A DNA stretch of 64,000 bases. Source: Saccoglossus kowalevskii (taxonomy: Eukaryota > Hemichordata > Enteropneusta > Harrimaniidae). The translations under genes and the position numbers were made by a program. Shown one piece after another: positions 24,436 to 37,921 of the stretch (the first letter of the stretch is position 1; every line of letters begins with the position of its first letter). The stretch lies in the NCBI RefSeq assembly GCF_000003605.2, contig NW_003155247.1, positions 52,846-116,845 of the forward strand, read 5' to 3'. Below the pieces are notes generated by a model, which saw only the letters and a program-made list of their open reading frames with translations, searched no databases and was not told the DNA's origin.

Positions 24436-27400
24436 AAAGTAACAACGAACACGATTAAGGCCTAGTTGTCGCATTGATTTTCGTTCCATATACATTATAC
24501 TTTGAACCGATTCCTTCGGTAACGAGCTACGACAGCCATAAAGACTTGTTTGCCGTTGACAGCGCCTAACGCTGAGCCCTTTTTTCATTATACACAGTCT
24601 GGGGCACTGTTTATAATCGCTTACCGTCTCGTACGTGCCACTTTATACAGAAAAGCAATAAAATACCGTATAAAATGAATAATTCAGGAACATAACCTCA
24701 TCTCCAGTTTAAGAACAGTAAATTACGATAAGCAAATAAAGAATGTGGACAAGTTTGCCGGAGAACTGTATGCACTTAGTCTGCGATAATAGACACGTTG
24801 TTGAAGTTTATACCATTACATTCAATGTGTTGAAGAGGGTCATTTTTGTCAAGGTCTCATAGCGACACTTACTAGTGATTCTAATTTGACATTTTGTAAA
24901 TACTAGAATCCGAGATCCGATCTTTCGGCTCTGCTTGTGTCGTGTAGTACGTGTGCTGCCGTTGCCTTAAATCAAGCAGCGTTATTACCGAATACTAGTA
25001 ATTAAAATAGACTATTACCTAGAGAGACGATTTTTGCTTAATTTTATACTCAACAAATATTACACATTCGCGCGTGCACTAATAATAAAATGACTTTACT
25101 GTTATTTAAAATGAAAACGAAACGATTTCTATTCAATGATATTTCTCGATTCCCAATTTTATTTTCAATCAAATTCGCGATTTGTTATTTATCGGCAACG
25201 CAACTGCATGCAGAAATATCGCATGACAAAGTAATCCTCGTCTTTTTATAACGGTAATCACGTTCCATGAAAGCTGACAGAGTCCACAAAGACTACAACA
25301 ATGGGAGACTGGAAACGGACGGACGGCGGGACATATTTCTCAATCAAAACAATATTATCGAAACATCTTTTGATTGAAATCCATCTTTACAATTCAAATT
25401 ACACAGTAGCTGATCGTCACAGTGTTTTTGTTATTCTTCATAATGGCGGCGCAGAATCGAAACCACTGATCTACAAGCGAGACTGTAATATACGAGCCGC
25501 ACATCCTGTCCGCTACTGGTTTAATTTAATGTATTTCATGCAAAAAAAATCACGTTTGGTAACAGATCTGTACGCGCCATTTAAAAACGCCATGTTAGCC
25601 GCGGAATGAAAGTGACACTACCATGCTCAATTATTTGCCCTTTTTATTATCGCCGCGTCTTACCTTGTTTGTTTCCAAGTTTCCATGACAACCTTCAATA
25701 ACTAGATAATGACACTTACGTACAGCGGTTACCTATAAGAAAATGAGAAAAAGCATTAGAAAGGTGTCTGCTGTTGTTGGTCTCTGTCTCCGCGATTATT
25801 GAACGACAAAGCGAAAATGAACATATTCTTTGAGTCATTATTATCGTCCAATTAATTTGTGTTTAGTGACATCTGCTATTACGCGACGCTCGATTGAGAA
25901 TGGTGACATCATTGGTCACAACTGTACGTGTTCAGGCCATAATTGAACTGGTAGAATGTCTGCAATTATTGCAATTTGTTATGAGGAATACATCAATCAT
26001 GAGTAATTAATATTTATAATTGCGACGCGCGTGAAAAACGCGGGCTTCTGTCAATGAAATGGACAATCGTATTAAGTAGACGGAACGATCACGCATACAT
26101 TTACAGTACATTCCCGTGTAATCAGATAATAATAATAAAACGTAACATGTTTTTGCAACCAATGAGTATTTGTAACTACTTGCCATCAACATTCGTACAC
26201 AAGCACAGTGAGTTTTCCCTTCACTGCGCGATCTCGCACGGACCTGGCCTGTCTACCGCGAGAATCGAATACTAGTAGTTTGATTTTAACTTGAAACTTT
26301 ATTAATAGCTCACTATAGAAATGCCTTTCAGGGAAGAATATGACGTTAATTTATAATAATATATTTAAAAAAAAGTCAAGAATATTTCATCGAACCAGGC
26401 GATAAGTGAAAAAAAAATCATAGAAATAAATATGAATGAATGAATGAATACTTCAGAACCCGGCGTACATATTTGGATGGATGTCGTAAAGGCGGAAGCT
26501 AATTTGAAAACGTGAATGTTTTGCACATTGGGGGTAACTCTCTTTACTATTCTCCTATCGGTAACACGAGATGAAAGCTTTAAAAGCCTATTTTGCCTTT
26601 CACCTATAAGTGTTAAAACCCCTTAATTTCTACTAACAATCCAGTGATATATATTGAGAGTACAGAGGGGTTAAAGATATCCTGCATCGCTTTATGTCGT
26701 CGTATATTTTTTCGAGTTCGAGCAGCATTTTACTGGACGCATTCGTGGGATATAAACAGACGAGCTCGATCATTATTATCTGCAGGTCGATAGTAGCTGA
26801 TTAACAATGTCCATCGCGATGCACACAATATCAAGCCCTTTATTTCTCGACTAGGTCACATAGTATACCAGGCACATTGGCGTGCACCACATTATAGTCA
26901 ACAAACAAGCTACCCTGTGATTGGTTTGACTGTTAGGTGCCAGGGTTAGGTAGCAATCAGGTGTGAGTGGTGAGTAATTTCGCATTGACTCTGGAGCTCG
27001 GGGTGTCTCGTACACGGAAACACGTCGCGAAGAAGGACACGCTAACAAATCTTAATAGTGGCAAAAAAATGCCAAATACTCTTAAAACTACGATCCGGAA
27101 TTCCAGAATTTGTGCCGATAGCTGGGGATTGTTTTGCAGCCTCCGTGGACACACTGTAGGCTTTACGACTGACCAGATAGCTAAGGTCACAGCTCGCACG
27201 AAATATTAATGGAGAAGCCTAATGCTGCAGGATTATGGATTTTTTATGATGATCGTAGCCGCCGTGATATCATTTAAGTTGACTATATGTAAACAGTCTA
27301 GTGACACGAAACAATCCTCTGTGTACATATTGACAAAATATTCAGTGTCGCATTCAGTATATTACAAGTACAAACAGCAGAGACTAGACTTTGCCTTTGG

Positions 27401-27467
27401 GTATTCGTAGACAGGCCTCCCTAGAGCTCGAACAAATTGAGAGCGATATCAAGACTCCATAGTTTCG
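24436..27467. other. non-coding stretch, nothing recognised
   Basis: Unique sequence. A YY1-like CATAATGGCGGCG word lies near 25440, and (AATG)n runs near 26430-26448. Frames of 80-102 codons (25301-25609 plus; 26957-27209 on both strands) show no domain. I see no gene. Confidence 0.5.
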
Positions 27468-27592
27468 TCGAAAAAAAAAAACTAAATCAAAACAGGTTAA
27501 GTGGGATAGAACGGAAAAGAGTAGAGAGGGAAGTGAAGTAGGAAATCGTGATAGGGAAGGAAAGTCGTCAAAGGAAGGAGGAAGGAAAACAC
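27468..27592. repeat. polypurine tract on the plus strand
   Basis: About 125 bases strongly dominated by A and G, for example GGGAAGGAAAG and AAGGAAGGAGGAAGG, with only scattered pyrimidines. It explains the Ser/Phe/Leu/Pro-rich minus open frame at 27384-27674, which is not a gene. Confidence 0.7.
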
Positions 27593-28050
27593 CTTGACTG
27601 CGTTGTGCATTTATAAATTTACTCAAAGGATGTTTCGGGTATGTTCTACATAAACGGAGATAACATAGTAACAACGTTGTAGAATTACATCAATAAATCT
27701 ATTTTGTAGTCCAAGTTAAACAAAACTGAAACCGGTAAAACATGGAACAGGCACGCATACTGATGATGGGAAATGTGTCCGTTCTTTGAAGTATATAATG
27801 CACTCAGGGGAGAACACATTTAATTGGATAGTTACCAAATTGAAATGTGCCGAAATAAGACAGATTTACTACTCATAATGTTTACTGTTGTAAATTTTAT
27901 GTTTAATGTCTACCGTTAACGTGGACAGGCGTGTTAAATTCTACGCTCTACAACACATGGACGTTACTTTGTATTCCTTGACCCTAATTTCTACTGGGGG
28001 GGGTTAGATTATTCAGGCAGATTAATATTGTTTCTTTCTTTATAGAGTAA

Positions 28051-28146
28051 CGTGGAACCGCGGGCTCGTCTGTGTACGGAGCTTATGGCCCCCTTCCAAC
28101 ATTTTTTTTTCATTCACTCTGTCCTAATCCACTGAGCCACCCCATC
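28051..28146 (-). mobile_element. tRNA-derived SINE head remnant
   Basis: On the minus strand GGTGGCTCAGTGGATTAGGA (28140-28121 region) is a good tRNA-type A box. About 70 bases further on, GCCCGCGGTTCCACG (28067-28051) resembles a B box. The spacing is longer than in a tRNA because an A-rich insert (AATGAAAAAAAATG) sits between. I read it as a decayed tRNA-derived SINE promoter, not a tRNA gene. Confidence 0.4.
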
Positions 28147-30758
28147 AGAAATAATATTTCACCCCCATAGGAAACCCGTTTTATCAGTGTCATATTGCTA
28201 TGGAGTATTTTAAGGTGACTGAAGGAATGATGTTATCCATCAGTGGCTGTTGCGATCATCATCGCCGTGTTCGGGGTTTTGTAGTGTATGGCTATAGTGT
28301 ATACATATGAACCCGCATCGGTTCCAGGGAAACCCAGTCTCACGCGACTGAATGTCACGCGATCGCGAACTCTGATTCAGATTAATGTCCCTGTTAGCTT
28401 TCTTTAAAACGTAAATAATTCCACATTCATTATAGTATATTTATATACCAGATAATATATTCTTCGCATTGAACCGTAGTCAAATAACGTCACATGACAT
28501 GAAATGAAATGAACACGTGACATTGAAACTGTCAACGGCAGTGGATTGCAGTTGAGAACGCATGTGTTACCATGTCGACAGTGCATAGTAACATACGCTT
28601 CTATATTCAGCACGGCTGCGCACATTATCATAATAATGCATCGGGTGGTGTAAAGAACAAGGTTGAACACGGTGACGTCGGTGAGCTTTAAGATAATAAT
28701 CGCGATGCACCAAATATAAGAGCAGTATTAACGCACCACGCGTGTACGTGTCTTAACGCGGCTTTTAACAAAATTGATGCCTCGTCCAATCAGGTACACG
28801 GAATTTCACTAAGAAATATTGACATTTATGCCCCATTTTCTTACGAGCGAACATGTACATTATTGACGATCGGATTGAACCTAAAACGTGATGTTTTGTA
28901 TATTTACGCAGAAAATGTTTCTTTATGATTTCTTTCTTGTCCATCAACTGTTACACATACTATACCACTAGAAACGACACTCCCATGATCGTCACGTATT
29001 GTTTTGCGGTTACTCTTTGTTTTTTTCTCAATTTCTTTTTCTTGTATTTTTTTGGGGTGAGATGGAGAGATTTCAAGGCACATCACGTATTTACAGCCTG
29101 GGAACGCAAATACTCGGTCTATTATCGTGAATCAATGTAGTCAAAACACAACAGAGAATCATCTTTCGAGCCTCGGGCGTTATAATCACCATACTTTTTA
29201 GCTCGCCCCTCCACGTTGGATTTAAATACAAACTAAAAGCAATGCCGCATCTTTAATTTCCTTCGCTGTGCATAAAAATTAGAATCACGTCCCTGATGAT
29301 GTCTGGAAGGGCTTCATCGTTACTATGACAACATGATGAGAAAGATACCCATTTCAACGAAGAGAATAAAAAAAAAGTCGATGTTGTAAAAGAACGATGT
29401 TAGAGACCCGTCAAGAGAGGAATAAGTCGGTTTGCTTAGTACTCCAGTGCTTTACATACTACACTTAAAAATGGGAAAACCAATTTTGCTAGAAGTCGTA
29501 TATAGGGTAAATTTGTTCAAAGGTGTGCCGCCTTTTCTCGACAAAGCTACTCTACATGTGTATTGATTGTACTAACGCGCTAGGCATTGCTACCACTTCA
29601 CAATCCAACGTACTATGCACGAAGTTCGACATCTCCGGCGCTTCACTACCCTACTTCAACATCTGTCGAGGGTCCGGTGTTCGACAGGTGGTGAGATTAA
29701 CTGAAAGCTTGACAAAAAAATCCAAAATAGAACAACACCACGTTCATTTATACGAATTATATTTTCTCATCTTTTAGTAATCTTATTTTCAGTGTTCTGG
29801 TTGGACAACAGAGCTCATGATGAGACTTAGACATGTCTTCCGGGGATTCGCTTTAACTACGTTGTTGACCAATTAATATATAATCGAGCAATACATACGA
29901 GACTTGTGCTAAATATATTTCAATGCACACAGATCAATATTTAAACGAACGCAGGTATACGAACGTCTTCCAGCTCTCGTGTAATACTAATAATACGAGA
30001 ACAAGATAAAAATTCTATTTCACCTTGGTCTATTATTAATAGATAGCACCTTACGTGTTCACTGTGGGATGTTTTTTTTTTTATTTTCAATACGTTTTAC
30101 AGAGTTATTAAAAATGGATTCTATCGCTTTGTGATTAAATCGGCCTTCAATCAAAGTCGCGTCTATTGAACCTCGGCGTTTCATCACTGATGAAAGATGT
30201 TAATATTCGGTTCAATATGGCGGAAACGATCTTGTCTCCGTTGTGTACACCTCACGTGTTATTAATTACACCTATATCTGCAACACGCCTAGTGTTATTC
30301 CAAGTATTGCGTTTTCTTTTCCTTCTCGGCATTTTCCAAAGACGATCGGCGATGACAAACAAAATCACTTGATATTAATGACGGAATCATTTACAGCATT
30401 TTCTAAAAACACATGCATCCTATTGTTACGAAAACTACATTTCAAACTCGTACGCACATATTCTTAATTCAATTTATGCCAAACGCAAATTTCCGAGCAA
30501 AAGCGTAATTTGGTGGTGAAAAGTAATTCAATTGCGATGGTTATGAGACTGGTTACAATAGAACGTTATAATTTACAAAAAACGTCGGATTGTTCAAAAA
30601 CAAATTGAAGAAACATGTTGTTATATTTTTATTGACATTGTACCAAGTCTTGACATATATTTCAGATTAACATATTACTTTCACTTATTTTTCTACTTAT
30701 TGTTTTAGTGATACGATTTATATAAATATTGTTTTGTTTGATTTTGAATGTATGATAT
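28147..30758. other. non-coding stretch, nothing recognised
   Basis: AT-rich unique sequence. A YY1-like CAATATGGCGG word lies near 30211-30221, inside an open frame whose inner ATG would give about 51 residues with one hydrophobic stretch. The evidence is too weak to call a gene. Confidence 0.5.
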
Positions 30759-30806
30759 CATTCATTCATTCATTCATTCATTCATTCATTCATTCATTCA
30801 TTCATT
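30759..30806. repeat. (ATTC)n microsatellite, about 12 units
   Basis: An uninterrupted run of the tetranucleotide ATTC. Shorter runs of the same word occur at about 58267-58290 and, as AATG, at 26430-26448. Confidence 0.95.
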
Positions 30807-33800
30807 GACATTTACCCAATATTCGAATATGTGGTAATGAACAATATTTTAAGAAAATTTAAGAAAACCAATCTATGTAAACAATGGTATAGTATTTGGG
30901 AGTCAGTTTAGTGGATGCTATCAGTTACGTCATGTTATATAAATTGCCCACCTTGAATGTCTTTGTCACAGTAACCAATGCAACCAAGTTCCAGACATGA
31001 CAACATTATAATGATAGCTACTTTTCTTAAAAAAAACAATATCCCCTTAGCTTAGAATACACTTCAGGATATTTTACGGATGGGCATCAATCATCGGAAG
31101 TTCAAAGTAAGATGCAGCCAGCTTTGGAATTGATTATGACGCCCTCAATTACTCTATTTTGATTAATATAATATAGTTTGGAAACTGGCGAAGTATTGAC
31201 GCATCCATGCGTTGCGCGGAAGATCTTTTAACCGTGATCAGATTTATAGAAAAATGTACGGCATTATCTTCCTTTCATGGGTCATTACACTTCTAATTCG
31301 GCACCCGTGAAATTACTGCTGATATTGACTTTTGAATTATGAACTTTACATCGAATATACGTCATTCTCTTCATTTAGGCACGTGACCCGTTCGTGTGAA
31401 GTGAATAATCGTACGTATTATGTATATTATTCACAACTATTAAAAACGCAGAGCCGTTTGCGCATAGATGTAGCGCGTTGTGTGTGAGATGTTCATTTCA
31501 TCGACAAAAGCCTGAGAGATTTCTAGGACCAAAGTATTTAAATGGGACAAACCAAGCGAAAATTGATTCGCAATATTGAACACGATTCACAGAACAAGCA
31601 TTTGGATTTCCTGGTTCTTAATTCAGTTATCGTGCTTGAACTTGATGTTGCGGATGACGATTATTCCGAGTTCGCTAACGACCCATGTATCTAGAGTATT
31701 AATGCACTATTGACATTACCATCCTTTATCGGTTACATTCCAATTGAAATAGACAACCGGAAGCGACCTATAATGCAATATTCAAAATGGCTTCTTGATG
31801 TCGGTTCTTCAAACGAGCTTTGCCGACTGTGCTAGCACGATGCTTGGCAAACATGTTGCTATATTAAATGTAGAAGTAATTTATTCTTTTATAGAAATAC
31901 TAAATCTGCTATATACAAATAAATAATTAAAACATACCTGGCAGATGTAAGATCTAACCAAGATAACCACCTACATTTATTTTGATATATCTTGAAATTC
32001 AAATTGGTATTTTAATCTAAATACACCTAAACTTATCCTCGTATTTCACAAGTGCAATTCTTTCGCACAGATACAAGTAACTAGCCACATGTTTTCCAAT
32101 GCCTAAGTTCTGCAAGACTTACATTGTACTGTGACCCCGTTACTGAAAAAAGGACATGTTTTACTCCGGCTTTACTCTCATATAATCAGCGATATTACAA
32201 TTCCGGGTAATAAGCAGAAATTAATGTCGGTCTTATTTGAAAGAACGGCCACGTGAATATATTCTATGCCCAGCTCAGCATCACTTTGCTGACTATCCCT
32301 AATGCCTCTGTTGAAAAGTAAAGAAGATGAAGTCTCTCTGGAATGTTATAGGCGACTCAATAACGACACTCACTCGTCGCTGACATCTTCTTGCTCTAAT
32401 TACGCAAATTAGGACTGGTGCGGAGAATCGTCTAAGTTCCCTGTGTAGCGTTCCAACTGTCATCATCGAATAACAGGCTAACATTGTTACTGAGTTGTCT
32501 CCGTGGACGTGTTTTCGAGTAGGGCTGCTGATAAGCGATCTTATCATGGCAATTGGGGGCCTCTCTTGATGCGATACGGTACCGTCATTGCAGAAATACA
32601 ATAGAAGATATGTGATAAGGTTATTCGAGTTTTGTCTAAATTTGGCTACTCTTGGGGCCGTCTTTATCTCTAAATTAAACCACTTAATTTTATAAAATGT
32701 ATACACTGATTGAAGGAAAATGAGTTAAGGACAATTTTTCGATAATTTTATATAATTGAATTGAAAAGAAAAATGATTGGAAATGTAATAGACTCACACC
32801 ATTTTTACTAAGAATTGAAGTTAATATTTTATTAAAAGGAAAGTAAGATGGCGAAACGCAATGCATCTTTGTTAGAAACACATTTTTCCAGCGTTGTTTT
32901 CAAAACTTACTATCCTTTCAGGCACTTGAGAGTTGGAAAATTGAAAGCGATTATAATTGACGCTTGACCTTTGACAAATCAATCTGGTCCCACCATCGAA
33001 AGTGAAACTTTTCTAACGTCGAGTCGCAGTGAACTGTGGGTAACATAGCAGCGCTAGAAGACAATGAACGCTATTCCATCTTGTTAATTTTATATACTAT
33101 ATATTTTATATATATATATTTTTTATGCGAATTAAAATTCGAAACACCAAGTTCGCCACAGAAACATGTCCAGCAAATTTATCAGCTGTTTTCACCAGGA
33201 TCGGCGGTTAAATTACGTGCAGTCGTTCAACTACTACAACTAACCTAATCTTGTCCAAAGAGAAAATGTGTGCCTCTACCGGAAAGGTCGTAATAATTTA
33301 CACGGAAAAAAAAACTGTAATTTAATATCAATCAAAAATCTAGTATGTTTCATTTCATTTCAGGTGAAAGGGGCGAGTTCCAGTTAAAAACCGCAGACTT
33401 CAAAGATACGTATCTGCTCGTGAATCACTCCGATGATGGACTGCGAGAAACGCACCACATGACGCGCCTCACCTTTCTATTCATATGCAAATTTGAATAT
33501 TGAAACGAGGCTCCTTTATTCATTTATACATATCAGTGTTCCAAAGTTCAGACTCTACATGGTGCATATTTGTTATTAAAGCAATCATCTCCCATCATAA
33601 ATGTCATTCCCGACAACAACAAAAACTCATTGAATTAGAAATTATTAAAACATGATACGATCATACGGACTGCGTTAAACTGAAGGCGCCAAGGAGTCTG
33701 GTATATCTTTGTCCTCTGCCAGGGGTGTTTTTTTAAAAATACAAATGTTTATTGACGGACTATATACGTTCGGGGAAACGTCGAGCTGGGTAAGGTAAAA

Positions 33801-35229
33801 TATAGGATCATTTGATGCGAGGAACGCATATTCAGTGGTGAAAACGGGTGACAGAGTGTTAACACATGCTCCGCCTCTCATTTTAGTTTATATTGGACCT
33901 GCATACGTTCACATTCACTAATTATAAATACAGCATTGGATAACGGCACAGAATTCAGATTGGAACTGTAAATTGGAAGTCAATCAGCGTGGGAACTTTC
34001 ATTATTTTCGATTTATTGGAAACGCGATGCTGGTAGTTCGTCTAAAATCGAAAACAAATCTACATCGCCATTTTAGTTGCCAACAATGGGTTATGTCATG
34101 ATGTTGCTGACAGATTGTTTGAAGTTTCCGCCAGACCATGCCTACCATAACGGGTTTTAAAATTGCGGAATCATTTTAACTATACAACTATTCAATTTAG
34201 ATATATTTAAAGAACAGTGGTCGTCGCGTCGTGCTGTCGTCGATATGAGTCCCGAGCGACGGATACAAAGCGCGCGGTGAACGGCGCTTTATTCTGTATT
34301 CTGTAACGTTTCATCAGTATCCGTGTTTCTAGTTGACAACTCGGTCGGGCGATTGACACCCTGGATTTTGCAACATCTCATTGTGCTATACATTCCTAAA
34401 CAATCGCCGCTTAGCTGGCGGTGCAGTATTACATCAAGCGTCTTACTGCAGTATTGTGTAAGACATTTCGGTAGAAGTCAGGATAAGCTGAGATGGGAAT
34501 GTCGTCACCTGTGCTACGGGTACTTTGTAATCGCCCTGGGTCCCCGCAGCGCAATAATCCGTAGAGAGATGTCGGCAAATTAAAAAAAAAAGAAAATGCT
34601 GTGTTTGCTTTATCGGTGAGTACATGATTCGGCAATTGAGACAAGTAAACAGCGTACAGTGAGCAACGACAAGGAAACTTGTTATAATATCGTGACTTTC
34701 GACGGAGTTAAAAACTGAGTGGGTCGCTATCAGTGTGCAGATGAGCGCGGAGATATTCGAAGTATGTCGTTCTCTCACCATAACATCATAATACAAGTAA
34801 ACTAGTACACTATAATGTTGCATAGAAACAACAGGAAATTCACCGCTACGCGAAATTGTGTGTGAAAAAACAGGATATATTACACGCGTTGTAAACGCTA
34901 CCGCTGTTGACCACGACGCGGCTTAGCAATTATGGCGACTCAATTATTTGACCAAATCTCCAAAACAAGACAAATAGTGTAACATATACTAGACAAGATT
35001 TTTCTACAATTCCATGGTGATTTTTGTTCACCAAAATGTAACTTTTGTGCGTTGATGATATTATTTAGAACTTAAAGTTCATTATACAAACTAGAAGATA
35101 AATTACATAGGATTTTTTTAAAGAGATTGCCTTATAATATTTTAATTGTTTTGTTGTCGGATTTTCACAATTTATATCATTCCCGGGGTTTGACATCGTC
35201 CACTTTGAGGAAGAAGAAATCGAATAGTG
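30807..35229. other. non-coding stretch with two small stem-loops
   Basis: No exon is recognised. GTGAATAAT (31401-31409) and ATTATTCAC (31426-31434) form a 9-bp inverted repeat. TTTTCGATTT (34005-34014) and AAATCGAAAA (34045-34054) form a 10-bp inverted repeat around 30 bases. An acceptor-like TTTCATTTCATTTCAG ends near 33363, followed by mixed-composition sequence with a POU-type ATGCAAAT near 33487, but no matching coding frame follows. Confidence 0.5.
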
Positions 35230-35345
35230 ATACAGAGTTGTCGGTTAGCTTACTCGTTATGCGCATGCGCATTATATTTTAATATTGCGCCGCCAGGCAT
35301 TCTGCTCATTGCAGTGATCTTGCAGTCAAGGTGAAACACTATTAT
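35230..35345. promoter_or_regulatory. NRF1-type site, possible promoter
   Basis: TGCGCATGCGCA (35260-35271) is a perfect palindrome matching the NRF1 consensus, followed by GCGCCGCC at 35287-35294. NRF1 sites are strongly tied to TATA-less promoters in animals. The 115-codon plus frame 35409-35756 begins about 140 bases downstream, but it lacks an ATG at its start and any recognisable domain. Confidence 0.25.
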
Positions 35346-37913
35346 TTAGTGGCCAGTCTTGTGTGCAAACTAAGCTGCTATACTCTCGTAGTTGCTTAAG
35401 CAGCTTTTGTGAGTAATAGGTGTTTTTCGTTTCTGCGAGATCTCGTGAAAAGCGCGCGCCGAAGCGTCTGCCGCAAAATTGATTTAATTTTGAACTTGGA
35501 TTTCTTTTGTTATAGATTATATATCAAAATGCCGATCTCTCAGTGGGGAATATGGCGTCATCAAATCTGGCCATCATTAAAGGCGTACTGTGCATTATTA
35601 AACTCGATAATACCCCACCAAGCCTTGTTTGTGTTTGTCGAATCCTACGAAGAGGTTTTGACGCCACTACGACGCTATGACCTTTGTTTGTCGGGTTTTA
35701 CATTCGATTCCACACATAACGCGGGATCTCGCAATGAACGGAAAATGGTCTATTGAACACATTTCCTGGAAACATATTATTTTTGATGGGGCCGTTCCTG
35801 CTACATGTTGGCAACCAACGTAGCTGATGGATTCTGAGCGATTTGTCTACAGTACTTAACTTAGTTTTCAATTTCGATTAAGAATAAATGGAATGCAAAA
35901 TAGGCAGTACTATGATCCAACATAGGCCTGTGTTACAGAGAACGCTGCGTGTATGATCATAGTTTTGACTATGATATGTATGTAACATTTTTAAAACATA
36001 CGTTTTTGACATTTATCCATTTCGATTTTCAAAAATGCATGTTAAATATTCATTAAATGATAAAACAATTGTGAGTAAATCGCGATTAATTTTAGACAAA
36101 AACTGACAATTCGTTTTCAAATATTAACTAATACTGTTAGTTATATTGATATGTTCTCTATTGCATTAATGAATATTTCTGACTTGGAACGAGGATGAAG
36201 TATAAACCTGATGTAATAGTAATCAACCGTTGCTAACATGGCGTTATGGTTATTTATTACAAACTCAACACATCAGACACAGTTTGAGAAAAAAGCACTT
36301 GGCAACTGGCATTTAGAATGCCGTAGGGTGTCCTAAATGCACGTGGAAGCGTCAAATCTGTCACGTTCGAAAAAAAAAACCAAGCTCAGTGAAGGTGCTC
36401 TGGAATTAACAGTGTCGGGAAATAGTGTTTCTCTAGACAGACGTGCGCGTTTTTTCCTCCTTACAATATATTATAAATGTTTTTAAATGTAACTGATTTC
36501 CGGGGTGAAAAATTGTCTCTATTAACATGAACCCGTTTACAAGTAATTCTTTTTTTTTTTACCTACAGATTGTTCGGCTTTTAAAAAATATAGAATGTTT
36601 TTTTCATAGCTTTAATTCTTCGATGTCTCGTCGAGTTTTATGCGTAATGTAGACATCGGAAACGGACCTTGATCCTAACAGCACAAATGATAGTCATAAA
36701 AACTGTATTCATACGACACCTATACAAACTATTAAACAGCGATAATAGTGCATTTACCAATAGAGCTGTGTTCGCACTGACTTAAAAAATCATCCCTGGG
36801 ATTGTATCTATCTATCTTTTGAGAGTTCCTTTCTCGCGAAACCTCCTCCAGATTTAGTCCACCCTCTTTCAGAATAATCACTTATATTGTGCACAGTTAT
36901 TAACCTCCCCTGACAATGGATAAAATCACGTGCGATTTAACTGAATATTCAATATGTCTATAGCATAGCTCGTATGGTATTGATTACTTGAAAGAGAAGC
37001 TGGCAATAATGTTTAATATTGAACACGCAAGCTGAACATACTTCTGCATTCTGCGCACAATATCGTGGAAACCACAGGCATTTCGTCCCTTTCAGATGTA
37101 AATTACAAAACCAGTAAAATATGCATCGCCGATTATAGATAGAAATTATTGTGAGGGTAAAGAAAGGTTGGCGGACGAGGATCGTACTGAGAGATAGTCG
37201 AGAGCATTGTATTCGTGGTATGCGTGAGTGATCTCATTCAGAAGACCACTATCGGAGCGAATACAGTGTGTTAGTGATGAATAGGCAACTGAAATCAAGC
37301 GGAACGAATGTCAGTAGGGGAAATGCAGAAAACTGTCATTTCTTATCGCATTTTAGCGCCGCATTCTGGATTAAATATCTTCGTAATTAAGTGCGGTGAA
37401 ACACCACGCCGTGATAAAAATAATATACACGAGCTATAATTTTCATGCTGCTGAAAAAATAAACGACAACGGTGCGTCGGATGTACGTCTCAGTGTCATG
37501 TCGTGGACCCAGAGGGCCGGAGTAAACGTCGGTTGTGTGGGGATTTTATATGTTATATTTATATTATTATAAACCTTTAATATAAGAAGACGTTATCGTT
37601 CCGGCAAGGTATTGGATTATCTGATAGGTGTGTCATGAATTTAGTACCTTAACATTGATAAATTAAATCGACCTTTATTTGTGTATACAGCGCCTTATTG
37701 GACGCGTTTTGAGTAGTCGATTTCTACCTATCACAGTCACATGATCTTTAGAATCACCCATACCCTTTGTACAAGTGACCTGTGTATTTTATTCAACAGT
37801 GTAAGGTTTCGTAATCTAACTTTCACATGGCTAATACCTTTTACACCGCGGCGTCGTGACCTTTTTTGGCGGCAAAGTTTTGGAAAGCTGCGGAAGCGCG
37901 ATGAGCGGGTGGA
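35346..37913. other. non-coding stretch, nothing recognised
   Basis: A small AAGCTGCT/AGCAGCTT inverted repeat lies near 35371-35405, and TAACTAATACTGTTAGTTA, a short stem-loop, lies near 36125. Otherwise AT-rich unique sequence without a gene. Confidence 0.5.
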
Positions 37914-37921
37914 TGACGTCA
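37914..37921. promoter_or_regulatory. consensus CRE (TGACGTCA)
   Basis: A perfect TGACGTCA octamer in a locally CpG-containing stretch (37845-37925), with a donor-like GTAAGC about 20 bases downstream on the plus strand. It lies inside a 121-codon plus frame (37741-38106) that shows no domain. Regulatory use is inferred only from the motif. Confidence 0.25.

Noticed and set aside
31115-31126. CAGCCAGCTTTG, as in the miR-2 family
   Set aside because: The seed part upstream does not match and only a 7-bp local stem can form.
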